Translations under genes and position numbers: made by a program | Notes under the pieces: model-generated | What the model was told of the DNA's origin: nothing | What the model saw: only the letters and a program-made list of their open reading frames with translations | Databases searched by the model: none | Part shown: piece by piece, positions 1-9,949 of the stretch | Layout: every line of letters begins with the position of its first letter | Position numbering within the stretch: position 1 is the stretch's first letter | Assembly: GCF_028583425.1 (NCBI RefSeq) | Contig: NC_072794.1 | Span: 27,091,232 to 27,155,231 of the forward strand | Source of the DNA: Eublepharis macularius | Lineage: Eukaryota > Chordata > Lepidosauria > Squamata > Eublepharidae | DNA: 64,000 nt | Direction: 5' to 3'

Positions 1-530
1 GTTAAAAAGCAAAGAAGATTGTTGAGCAGGAGCAAATGCATTTCTGCTTATTCTTCATGTATATTATTATCCTTATATATTATCCTTTGAATGTGTGTAA
101 AAGACCACTGTTAATAGAAAAAATCGGCTCGTCTGTGGTGGGCACATCTACATTCCTCCTTTTGACTGCAGCAGAATCAGATGCAGCAGTAAGTGTGCGA
201 ATGCTGTCCGCACACTCATGCTCAAGGGCAACATGCTGCCGCTGTAACCTTTCCTAATGTAATAGCTCCACATACAGTGTCTCAAAAGTGTTGTCAGAAA
301 GTGAGACCATAAAGAAAGAGCTGCTTCTCTTTCTGTGTGTGGCACAGTGCCCTCCAATTTCATCAGAAATATGTTTAACTTAACACTGCTGTTCCCCAGC
401 TTCCATTACTGTTGAAAAGTGGGGTGATGTTGCCCAGCATCACAGCCTGTTGAACTCTGGCAATTATTTAAATGTAATGCATACCACTTGCATGTTCCAA
501 AATAGTAATCTTCTTTTTCTTATGGTACAG

Positions 531-929
531 GAAAGACCTATATTTGGTGCCAGTGGGCAAGAAGAGCTTGCCAAGAGGCTGGCAGAGTGGGAGCTTAGCC
601 AGGAATTCCTGAGTGTGTTAGGAGATGACCAAGATTGGTTTGATGAAGATTTTGGCTTGAGTTCTCGCAAACTCCCTCCAAAGCAAGCAGAATCAGTAGT
701 GTTGCCTAAGACAGAGCCTCCCAAAGTACCTCCCAAGCCATGTGAAGGGCCCTTAGCTGTCCCACACACTGCAGAAGAGGTAGAGGTCTTGGTGCACGAG
801 GCGGCTGAGGAACTATGGAAGTGCAAAGAGCTGGGGCATGGTCTCCAGGCTGCTGGCCTTCCCAGAGATCTAAGTGATTCCCTTAAAGATGACGACATCG
901 AAGCCATCAGCAGCCAAATCTATAAACAG
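531..929 (+). CDS. CEP350: CEP350 exon (fourth from last)
   Basis: The acceptor is tatggtacag before 531 and the donor is cag|gtatag at 930-931. The exon has 399 nt, 133 codons, phase 0 at both ends. It begins ERPIFGASG and contains an acidic stretch (SVLGDDQDWFDEDFG), then a proline/lysine-rich linker (KTEPPKVPPKP) and a helical segment ending SSQIYKQ. No named domain is visible. The open frame upstream to 450 is intron. Confidence 0.92.
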
Positions 930-3900
930 GTATAGCTCTGGGGACCACTCTTCTCATCCACTAGGTCAAGAATTCTGGACCTTCCTGTCTCCTGGAAGAA
1001 ATCTGAACTGGAATCATCCCCCAATATAGTGGAGGTGGACACCATAATTATACTCGTGTTCACATGACCTGGGCCTTGGGGACAAGCAGCTGTAAAGGGT
1101 GGGGAAAGTTAGTGTGCTTTCAGGCCCATGTGCAAACAGAGGAAAAACATGTTCCTTTGAAAAAAAAGGACCGCTCTGTTCCTCCCCCACCCCCCATGGC
1201 AGGTCACAGTGCTGCATATGTTGCAGTGGTAGTCTCGCTGGGCCAGCCTCACAAAAGTGAGTGTGAAAGAGAATAAGCTTGAGAGAGAGAGCTTAGAAAG
1301 GAAATCTTGAAATTCTGTGCCTTGTCAGAGAAATGAATCGAAACATGGCCCTAAAATGCTGTAATTGCTATGTAGACTGAATTGTAATTTCTAGTCCGCA
1401 TGATGAGCATTTCTATGCTAAATATCATCAAAAAGCAAATTTAAAATACTTTTTATTTTTTGTTTGCTAAGGCTGTGTTTGATTTAACAAGAGAGATTTT
1501 GGGAGAAATCTTTGCAGAAGATCCAAATTTGAACCAACCCATATGGATGAAATCCTGCAGGGTAACTTCAGTTTACTTCCATCAAGTAAAAAACCCAAGA
1601 GACTTTGAGGAAATAAAGGTAGGAATGAAGCTGTTAAGTTGAACTGTGACTTACAGTGCAATCCTAAGTAGAGTTACACCAGTCTAAGCCCATTGATTTC
1701 AATGCGCTTAGACTGGTGTAACACTGCTGAGGATTGCTCTGTTCAGGGCTTTTTTTCAGGGGGATCGCGGGGGAATGGAGTTCCGGAACCTCTTGAAAAT
1801 GGTCACATGGCTGGTGGCCCCGCCCCCTGATCTCCAGACAGAGGGGAGTTTAGATTGCCCTCTGCGCCACTCAGCGGCGTGGAGGGCAATCTAAACTCCC
1901 CTCTGTCTGGAGATCAGGGGGCGGGGCCACCAGCCATGTGATCCTTTTCTCCGAGGGCAACCTACTGAGTTCTACCACCTCTTTTCCCATAAAAAAAAGC
2001 CCTGGCTCTGTTAATATTATTTTTATTTGGATTTTTTTTTATTAGTAAGATTAAAAGTCCAGAAAAAAGGGCAGAGAAATAGAAGGAAAAAGTAAAGAAA
2101 AAAGAATACAAAGAGAGAAAAAATAGAACAAAGATTTAAAATAACAAAGAAAAATAATACATATTTTATTTTCCATTTTTCTCTACAACACCTATCATAT
2201 TTTAACAAACATTATACTTTTCGTTTTAATATCTCCAGAATTTACCTTTTCAGTACTGCCCCCTTTTATTTATAATTTTCCCCAAATTTATCTTCTTAAA
2301 AATCAAAACCACAAATTAACAGTTCATTTTTCCTCATCTCACACAGAAATTCAATAAGGGGTTTCCAGTTAACCATAAAAGTAGACCATGTTTTATCTCT
2401 GATTAGAGCTGTAACTTGAGCCATCTCTGCTAACTCCGTCATTTCCAAATCCAGTCCGCGATTGAAAGCAGTAAACAGTGACTTGATATTCTACATGCAC
2501 AAGCCATAAAATGTTCTATGGAAGTACAAGTTATCCCATCTAGGGTTTAAGGCAAAGTTTGTGGTTTATCTCTGAAAACTGTCACTGATGGAGTCTGTCA
2601 GTGCAATCTGGGGTGGGGTGGAAGCATTTAGGGAGTTGACTAGCTGCTGTGCTGGTGTTTCTGAGATATGCTGGTAAAAGTAGGAGCTACACATTGGCGC
2701 TGCCACACCAGGCCTGGCTGCTGGCAGTGCTCTGCCATGGCTACCCACTGTTTGACTGCTGGCATAAATCCCTGCATCCAGATGGAACTGGATGGGATGG
2801 GGAGGGTGGGAGATAGTCAGCTCTCTAAGCCACTCCAGCCCAGGGACACCCCCCAAGAGCAACAGAAAGTTGCACCAGCAAAAACCACAGCATAGCCCAT
2901 AGGTGCCCATGCACCAGGAAATGCCAGGTGCCCCCTCTCCCAAAAAGAGCACAGGATGCTGGGTACAGCCACAACCATTTTCCTCCCCAGCAGTGACAAA
3001 ACTGAACCCTGGTACTTCATAACCCCAGCCAGGACACCCCATAGTTGAGTAAGTAGGGTGTGCAGCACAGAACTGTGCCTCTGAGGTCTCTGCAGTGCAC
3101 CTCATTGGCAGGAGAAACACAGACAGGGAACTTGGCACTACTGAGGAAGCACTTAGCACTAACACTGAAGGGGAACAGCCAAGTCGTACTGTGTGGCTAA
3201 CATGTCTCATTTTAGAACCCTAACAGGTACCTCATCTCCAGAGCCTAGGACTAGGACCGACGTATCTGAGGGACCGTCTCTCACCATATGAGCCCCGGAG
3301 GACTCTCCGCTCTGGTGGAAAACATCTTTTAAGTGTCCCTGGCCCTAGGGAGGCCCGCCTGGCGTCGACCAGGGCCAGGGCCTTTTCGGTCCTGGCCCCG
3401 ACCTGGTGGAATGCTCTGTCTTGTGAGACAAGGGCCCGGCAAGATTTGCTTGCATTTCGCCGGGCCTGTAAGACAGAGCTATTCCGCCAGGCATATGGCT
3501 GACGCCGGGCAGTGCACCCCCCGTGAAGGGGGGGTTAAACCATCGCCCCTATGCGAACACAGAGGCATGTATGAACCACTGTGCAGCATGAACTGTAATA
3601 TTTAATGTTTTTAAATGTTTTAAATGTATTATTTAATGTTTTTAAATGTTTTTAATGGTGTTTGTATTTGTTAACCTTGAGCCTGCGAAAGCGGGGAGGG
3701 CAGAATATAAATATAATAAATTAAATTAAATTAAATTAGAAATACATACTCCCTTTAAAAAAGATCTTCCATCTCAGAAATGTCTTTTAGAAATAGAAAG
3801 CACTTCCTTCAAATAATTCTGTTTATGTTTGTCTACTGTGTTTTAGAGCTTCATAGCAACCGAGGTGCTAAAGCTGTTAAATTTGAAAAAGGAGCCAAAT

Positions 3901-5245
3901 AACAAAACGGAATGGCAAAAAAAAATGGAATCTGGAAACAAAAAACATCACCGAGTGGATCGTATACTGGTCAGTAGATTTAAAAAAAACAAAACTTGTA
4001 TCCAGAAATAAGTACCTATGGGAAGTGTTGCTCAGTTCTCAGACAAAAAAATGTACAATTCATCTCCATGTAATTTATAAGTAATCTCTCTCTCCATGTT
4101 TACCTATCAAAGCATAGACAAGATCCTGCCGAAGATAAGTCTTGTTGAGTCTCTTTCATTTCAATGAGAGTTGTTTAAGGAGAATGGCTTTGGCCAACAA
4201 TGAATAGCAAAGACTGTGGAGTTTTTTTTAATTAGAGGGACATAATAGTTGCTTGTAGAAGTGGGGAATGTTAGGAGGGGTTTACCTTTGTCAGAAGAAT
4301 CTGCTGACATTATACGGAGAAACTGTATTGGACAGCATATTATGGGCTTGCAGGAGACCAGTAGCAAATCCCCAAGATTGCTTACGTCTGTTTTCAAGAC
4401 ATAGGGTTGGATACAGCCAGATTCTTCATTGACTTCCGCTCCTTCCTGCAGCCCTGTCCTAGGTGGTTTTTGTCCTTGGAGATCCCATGATCCCCAGAAC
4501 AGTCTTTTTTGATCCCCTTTTTTGACCCCTTTCTTCTTTTTTCACCAGCGGAAAATCTGGTTGGATCCAACCCATATACTTTCAGTATGGTACGTGCAAC
4601 ACTACAGCTGACCTAACATGCTAGAGAGGAAGAAAGTAGTTATTAATAAGTGGGAATTATTATAACAACATTTTCAAGGCTTGATTTAAACAACTATATC
4701 ACTCCTGATGTCAATTGTTAAGTTTATTTATTTACTTCATTTATACCCTGCCTTTCTCCCCAACGGGAACCCGAAGTGGCTTCCATCATTCTCTATTTTA
4801 TCCTCACAAGAATGCTGTGAAGGTAGGTTAGGCGGAGAGTGTGTGGCTGGCCCAAGGTCTCCCAGCAAGCTTCCATGGCAGAATGGAGATTGAATCTGGT
4901 TCCCCCAGATCCTAGGCCAGTACTCTAACCACTAACAGCACACTCGTTGTCACCTACTTTGTTGTGATTTGTCATAGAGAATGAAAAGGCAGCCATAGCT
5001 GATTATCAGAATGCATACCAAGCAACGTCTATTTAACCATAGTGACTTTCCCCCCTATTCCCTCTCTCTATAATTTTAAGGTTCAGGAACTGCATGAAGA
5101 GGAAGCTCAATGGGTGAATTATGATGAAGATGAGCTATATGTGAAGATGCAACTGGCAGATGGGATTTTTGAGGCCTTAATCAGAGAGACAATCGATGTT
5201 CTTAACCAGATCAACGAGAAACAAGAGAGGTTACTGCCCATGTGA
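531..5245 (+). CDS. CEP350: CEP350 C-terminal coding region (partial gene, last four exons)
   Basis: Four exons join in phase 0 throughout: 531-929, 1472-1618, 3847-3969 and 5081-5245, giving 277 codons plus TGA. The product matches the extreme C-terminus of CEP350, a protein of about 3,100 residues in mammals that sits at centrosomes and centriolar satellites, anchors microtubules and recruits FOP. Diagnostic stretches are AVFDLTREIL, FAEDPNLNQP, HEEEAQWVNYDEDEL and the terminal TIDVLNQI. The CAP-Gly domain and all earlier exons lie upstream of the window, so the start is not visible. Every junction has AG/GT borders and no frame break is seen. The introns carry a hAT foldback element, an L1 3' end, an L2 3' end, a palindromic-end repeat and a SINE. 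Identification rests on remembered vertebrate CEP350 sequence; the family call is secure. Confidence 0.95.
930..1471 (+). other. CEP350 intron, nothing else recognised
   Basis: This intron holds the polyproline-like tract near 1185-1197 and GA-rich runs near 1270-1300. I see no repeat family or additional exon. The 530 bases before the first visible exon are likewise plain intron. Confidence 0.6.
1472..1618 (+). CDS. CEP350: CEP350 exon (third from last)
   Basis: The acceptor is tttgctaag and the donor is aaag|gtagga. The exon has 147 nt, 49 codons, phase 0. It encodes AVFDLTREILGEIFAEDPN and ends NPRDFEEIK, one of the most conserved blocks in the CEP350 tail. Confidence 0.95.
1653..1737. 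repeat. Palindromic ~80-bp interspersed repeat (AATCCTAAG...CTTAGGATT type)
   Basis: The left arm gtgcaatcctaagtagag is answered by the right arm ending gaggattgc, and the middle agtctaagcccattga pairs with tcaatgcgcttagact. The unit is therefore an imperfect hairpin. At least seven relatives occur in this window (14.2, 29.4, 40.2-40.6, 58.6 and 59.0 kb), so it is an old high-copy foldback family. Confidence 0.8.
1744..2004. mobile_element. hAT-type foldback MITE in a CEP350 intron
   Basis: 261 bp with terminal inverted repeats CAGGGCTTTTTTT / AAAAAAAGCCCTG, flanked by a perfect 8-bp duplication GCTCTGTT (1736-1743 and 2005-2012). Long inner arms (ggccccgccccctgatctcc and its complement) make almost the whole unit a hairpin around the cactcagcggcg loop. 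It has no coding capacity. The 8-bp duplication and CAGGG ends fit the hAT superfamily. Confidence 0.88.
2013..2490 (-). mobile_element. L1-like LINE 3' end, truncated
   Basis: On the - strand the segment from about 2460 to 2300 reads as a LINE ORF2 tail (TALIRDKTWSTFMVNWKPLI is visible), followed by an AT-rich 3' end running to about 2013. The WKPL-containing end and AT-rich tail fit L1-type elements. It is truncated and non-functional. Confidence 0.6.
2491..3236 (+). other. CEP350 intron segment without recognised repeat
   Basis: The segment carries a 214-codon open frame on the - strand (2566-3210) with no family similarity, skewed composition and no splice logic. I treat it as intronic sequence, possibly an old unrecognised repeat. 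Confidence 0.45.
3238..3738 (+). mobile_element. L2-like LINE 3' end
   Basis: About 240 nt still translate without a stop as a reverse-transcriptase C-terminal tail: GPTYLRDRLSPYEPRRTLRS, then STRARAFSVLAPTWWNAL and KTELFRQAYG followed by TGA near 3500. The 3' UTR contains CTGCGAAAGCGGGGAGGGC and ends in a (TTAAA)n tail. It closely matches the copy at 34886-35889, so this family was active fairly recently. Confidence 0.85.
3847..3969 (+). CDS. CEP350: CEP350 exon (second from last), too short for ORF calling
   Basis: The acceptor is tgtgttttag and the donor is actg|gtcagt. The exon has 123 nt, 41 codons, phase 0, and encodes SFIATEVLKLLNLKKEPNNK followed by a basic stretch ending HHRVDRIL. 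It was found by translating between flanking exons: it fills exactly the gap expected in CEP350 between the EEIK and VQELHEEEAQW segments. Confidence 0.92.
4401..4577. mobile_element. Small element with ATAGGGTTGGAT inverted ends
   Basis: The left end atagggttggatacagccagat is the imperfect inverse of the right end atctggttggatccaacccatat, giving terminal repeats of about 22 bp around a T-rich centre. It lies in the last CEP350 intron. Related GGTTGGATCCAA text recurs near 61310-61370. I could not assign a target duplication with confidence. Confidence 0.6.
4722..4945 (-). mobile_element. Sauria-type tRNA-derived SINE
   Basis: Read on the - strand: a tRNA-like head with box-A-like GTTAGTGGTTAGAGT, then AGGATCTGGGGGAACCAG and box-B-like GATTCAATCTCC, then the body GCTTGCTGGGAGACCTTGGG. 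It ends in a LINE-type tail GGTATAAATGAAGTAAATAA. Near full length, with scattered point changes. Confidence 0.85.
5081..5245 (+). CDS. CEP350: CEP350 terminal coding exon
   Basis: The acceptor is taattttaag after a pyrimidine-rich tract (ccccctattccctctctc). The exon has 165 nt including the TGA stop at 5243-5245. It encodes VQELHEEEAQWVNYDEDELY and then a predicted helix ending NEKQERLLPM. This segment is very strongly conserved across vertebrate CEP350. Confidence 0.96.
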   Translation, partial: VQELHEEEAQWVNYDEDELYVKMQLADGIFEALIRETIDVLNQINEKQERLLPM

Positions 5246-7863
5246 CCTCCAGGATGGATCCCTTTGTCATAGCAATGCTGCTTTGGAGCAAAATATGATC
5301 TTAAACATGGCTGAGAAGAGAGATGGTGTGACATCTCCCCCTCCCACCTTCAATTTTTAGAGACTTCTCCCTGGGTTTGTTCCAAAAAGAGTCCCCCTCC
5401 CCCCAGTTGATCCTTTAACAGTCTGTTTACAACTACTGCATTATATTAAAAGCTGAGCTGGAGCACCCCATATCAGATTCACTGGCAGCAGTGGAAACTT
5501 AGTCATCAGTAAACATTGTTTTTTATTTAAGTAACTTTTGTCCTAACCTGGTTTTGTAAGCAATAACTTCCTTAACCATCATGATGATTTATCCTGCATT
5601 CAAAACCTGCAGTGGTCTCCTTCTCCCCCTCCCCCAGTTTTGTTCTATTCTTCCCTTCATTTTCATCTTTCAGTCTCAAAATGTGGACCTAGAGATGGTT
5701 GCTGGATTAATGCAAGCAAAGCATGTGGGTCTTGAGCTCTGGATTTGGCTAAAGATTTGTTTCAGCTGCCTCTGGGCAGAATGAAAAGCTGGTCCAAAGA
5801 TGAATCTGAGGCCAGTGTTCCTCCTTTTCCAGTGTTTTAGTTCATCCTCCAATGAGCCACCAGCTGCCTCAGGCCCTGGACACACAAGAATTGGAAAACT
5901 GTGCTTGCCCCATGTAGGCTGTTGATCCCCTTCCTTTCTCTCTTGCTCCCTGCCTAAGGTAACGTGTTGGCAGAGCCATGACTTGAACTTGGTAGGGCTA
6001 GGAGTGTGTGTACCAAAGAGAGCTTGACTTGGGGTTTGTTTTGTATATATGCGGAATTTCTTTTACTGATTTTATAATTTGCATGTTAGAAATACATGCC
6101 TAGTGCTACACTAGTTGCTCTACCTTATGACTGAAAATTCTGGACTCTGTGAAGGGTGTCTATGGTAGGACCATCACTGTCTCATGATCCTAGAGATTCA
6201 GAGGCTTTGTGAAAAAAACCCATCTCTGAGAAAGAAAGAGGAATCCTATGTAGAGCCATGCATGTTTTCCATCATGGTGTGAAAAAAGATGTTTTTCAGC
6301 AAAAGAACATAGATAACCTAGGCGTGAATAACGATGCCTTAATTTGAAATCTAGTTTACCTATGAAACCAGAGCAGTTGCAAAATCACTTGTTCTGTCTT
6401 GGTTTGGACACAGCACTCTGAACTCCAGCATGGAAGGAAGCACTCCAAAGGCTATCTGACCCAGCAGATATTTGTGGGAAGAGTTGTGCCCTTTTCCCTC
6501 CCATGTCCATTAGTTCCTTGAGCTTCCAATTAAGTTTACCTTTGCCAATACTTCTTTCCAAGTTCTTCTTTTCCAGAATTCTTCTTTCAAACTTTTTTTG
6601 TGAACCATTTGCCTTTTTTGAATAATGACATACTCCAAAGGTAGTTTCTCAGTATAGAGGAACTCATTGTGTTCTCTTTGATGCTCTTTGAAAATATTGC
6701 CTTAACATTATTGCAATACTCGAATAAAAGTATTCACAAAAGTAATTCAGTAGCACAGTGTTCAGAGAACATTGAAGTAACTGTACCACAGACTTTTTCT
6801 GAATTATTTTTGCTGTGTTAAGAGACTGGACTGCATATTTGCTAGCAGCAAAACAATAGGCACTTACAAGATGTACTGTTTACATTTTAGGGGGGTTTAC
6901 TGTTTACAAAACATTGATAAGCAAAACTCTTGAAATTTTTATTTGCAATATAACAAGTAGAAATATAAAAGAGGGGGAGAAATTGAATGAAGTGTTATCC
7001 TGTAGTTCACAGACTGTTTCCTTTGGGTTTTTGCAGCAATTTTGGAACACGTTTGCCTAATTCCAGGAGCTACTCCTTCTTCTCCCTGTGTACTACATTG
7101 TGCAAAGATTCAGTGGCTCATCATGTGTGTGTGAGAGAGAACAACATCGTCAAACTGATATCCTGATACCATACCCCTGTGTAACACAGTTCATTAGATT
7201 ACAGGCTATAAGATTTTCTTGCAGCTATGAACTGTGAAAAAACCCAAGGTAGTCCCTGTGTTCACCAGTGTAAATATCTTGGTTAATATGAGATGGACTT
7301 TAATATCTGTAAACTATATTTATAAATTATCTTGTTCCTCATTCTTTTGGGGATCAAGCAAAACTGGTCATATGTTGTTCATTCTGTGCATGAGTCCTAT
7401 TGTCATCCATTTTAAAAAAAAATCAAAGTGCAGAATGCCACTTAACTTAAAAATGGCCTGGCTGCTCAGAATGACGTCATTCTAGTCCAGCACCCTGTTC
7501 CCAGAAGTGGCTATGGGGGTGGGAGATATCCCATGTCTGAAATCCATCCCCCACCTCACAGCTGTTTTGGAACTTTAGAAGCTGCAGGAGAAAGAAGTAA
7601 GAGCCCTTGTGGCATTTTTAAATCTTTTTAAAATGGCCGCCGCATCCTGACAGTGGCCCCATAGACGTCACATCACATCTAGGTTAGTGCCGTCAATAAC
7701 TATTGGTGTATATTTTTTTACTTCATTTCCTATCACCTTTACACTCTCAGGTGCATATACATGAGATGAAGAACTCTCAGTACACGCCCATTTGGGTCAC
7801 TACATCTGTTAGCAATTTTCTTTGACTGTGGCCTCAAAATAAACACAAATTATGGAGAGAAAC
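5246..7863 (+). other. CEP350: Probable CEP350 3' UTR
   Basis: About 2.6 kb follows the stop without any coding signal or clear transposable element. Canonical AATAAA signals lie at 6723-6728 and 7838-7843, and either could define the transcript end. The extent is inferred; transcript data would settle it. Confidence 0.5.
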
Positions 7864-8194
7864 AGCCTCAGGGCTAGAGCCTTGTTTTCTCTAGTCAAAT
7901 TTCAGGGTTTCCCTTGCTAAACTGGGCACAACACTTGGAGCACTTACTAAAATTAAAAAATAGTTCCTTATAAATCCACTTCATCAATTTTCCTAGTTGA
8001 CTGCTAGATTTCAAACCTGTGATGAAATGGATAGTTAATTTTTTGTCCATTGTATTAGTTACTGTAAGCAGTTTATACAGTGTTATTTGCAGTTTTTGTT
8101 CTTTGATAAGCTGTTGTTCCTGTATGTGCACCTGTGTCTCTTTCTTTCGTTCATGCTTCCTTTCAAATACTGTAATTTTATTTTATTTCATTGG

Positions 8195-8395
8195 TATTAA
8201 GTCACAGTCAACTTATGGTGACCCCATGGGGTTTTCAAGGCAACAGCAATTCAGAGGTGGTTTACCAATGCCTGCCTCTGAGTAGCAACCTTAGATTTCC
8301 TTGCCGGTCTCCAATCCAAGTACTAACCAGGGCTAACCCTGTTTATCTTCCAAGATCGGGCTATCCTTGATTACCCAGGTCAGGGCAAATACTGG
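8195..8395 (-). mobile_element. 5S-rRNA-derived SINE
   Basis: Positions about 8303-8370 are the complement of the 3' half of vertebrate 5S rRNA (box C region, GGTTAGTACTTGGATTGGAGACC on the - strand). They are followed by the body gacccc atggggttttcaaggcaa and a tail. The 5S-head plus LINE-tail layout matches 5S-Sauria SINEs described in lizards. It lies between the CEP350 and FAM20B transcript ends. Confidence 0.85.
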
Positions 8396-8689
8396 AATAA
8401 AAAATCTAAACAATTTCTTAGCATTTAACATTCAGTAGAGTGCAAGGCCATCTAGAGGCTGTTAGAAATACCTGCTATATATATTGCAGCTTCTATGCAG
8501 GGCTCATGACACAACAGCAATAAACAATCAGCGGCTAGGAACACAGTCCAGCCCAAAGGTGAATCTCTGATACATCCCTGCCATGCTTATTGACCCCATT
8601 GTGCACACACCCTCTTTTTATGCACTCAAGCTGTTTTTTTCCCACACCAGCCAAGAAACAGGCAAAAATGTCTTCATAACCAGGGCCTT

Positions 8690-9560
8690 CCATGGTGATT
8701 GCAAGAGGGTAGCTGTGTTACTCTGTTGGGTTAAAATAAAAACAGTAGCTTCTTTAAAAACTTTTACTTCAATATGAGCTTTTGTGAGTCACAGCCCACA
8801 TTGTCAGACAGATACGTGAAGGAAAATCATACAGGGAATTCTTATGAGGAAGATTACAAAATGGGAAGAAGAGTTGAGGTAGAGAGGTTTGGTGTGAATT
8901 TGATCATAAATCTTACAGGTGTAAATTACCTATGTAAGTGACATAATAGATTATGAGAGCAGTCTGATAAACAGAGTGATAAGCAAAGTGATGAAGTGAG
9001 ATAAATAGGGTAAATAACTACTCAGGGAGAAGCAGAGCAAGCCTGCTACAAGCCAACCCCAAAAAAGATAATGGAAGAACACTGTTTGTTTTCACCTACA
9101 GCTCTACAACTTAAACCACCTCAATGCATCATTTACAGTCTCTCCTAGATAAGGATATTTCTCTTTCACAGGTCTTGGGTGGCTGGCCTTTCCTTGCCCA
9201 CAGGCAGCCTCCCAACTTCAAACAGCTTCTCACCACCAACCATGGACCATCCAACAGAGACATAAACCCAGGAACCAAATTCTGACACAGACCTAGATGC
9301 CAACTTTACCCTCTACCGTTAGATGACCTAATAACATTAGCTATACCATCCTGGGCGCATCCACTTACACATCACTCAATTTAATAGATGCCATCATATG
9401 CAAGCAATACCTCTATAACCACCTACATTGGAAAAATATGTTAGTCTCTGCATGAGAGACTCATTTAACACAAATCGGACAGAAGAAATCACAACAAGTC
9501 CATTCCATTGTTCTCGTATCAGAATGCAATGTAACGTAGGCCTGAATGGTATCCACCTCT
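8690..9560 (+). mobile_element. Degenerate Penelope-like element remnant
   Basis: About 9205-9230 translates as RQPPNFKQLLTT, resembling the RQPPNLKQLL motif before the GIY-YIG endonuclease of Penelope-like elements. About 9430-9490 gives a decayed SLHERLI-HKSD. The flank 8690-8810 (gggtagctgtgttactctg, gagcttttgtgagtcacagc) resembles a common reptile repeat end in the opposite sense. Several stops are present; it is a fossil copy and the assignment is tentative. Confidence 0.5.
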
Positions 9561-9949
9561 GTGGTTGAAGTAAGTGGCTTCAACTGAAAAGGTTTTGTTA
9601 ACCAGCCCAAGACAGAAACCCTATCTCCTGATTTTTATACCAGACCTAGCCAAGCCAGAGGCTTCATACTGCCACTATCAGAAGGGCTGATGTTGCCTTC
9701 TGTACCCAACATGGTTTCTGAGGCCTGAGACTGTAAAGCCTCAGGATCCCAGCCTCAGACCATGAGGCTTCTCAGTTTAAACGAGTCCCTTACACTTCCC
9801 AGACCACTATGCTCCTGGGAACTAGGTTAACATTAGTGTGAAAGGGAGTCACATGGAAGCTACTGCAGCTAGTGACAGAAGGGCATATGTAGACAATGTT
9901 TCCCTACCCCCAAAAAACAAGATAATGTTCATCATCCAGTAAACAACTG

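Noticed and set aside
464..907. 147-codon - strand frame
   Set aside because: Antisense shadow of the CEP350 exon at 531-929.
2566..3210. 214-codon open frame on the - strand
   Set aside because: Inside a CEP350 intron, no family similarity, composition (runs of Ser, Val, Cys, Gly, Trp) typical of chance frames in GC-rich sequence, no promoter or splice support.
8303..8370. 5S rRNA gene
   Set aside because: Only the 3' half of 5S is recognisable, diverged, and fused to a SINE body and tail.
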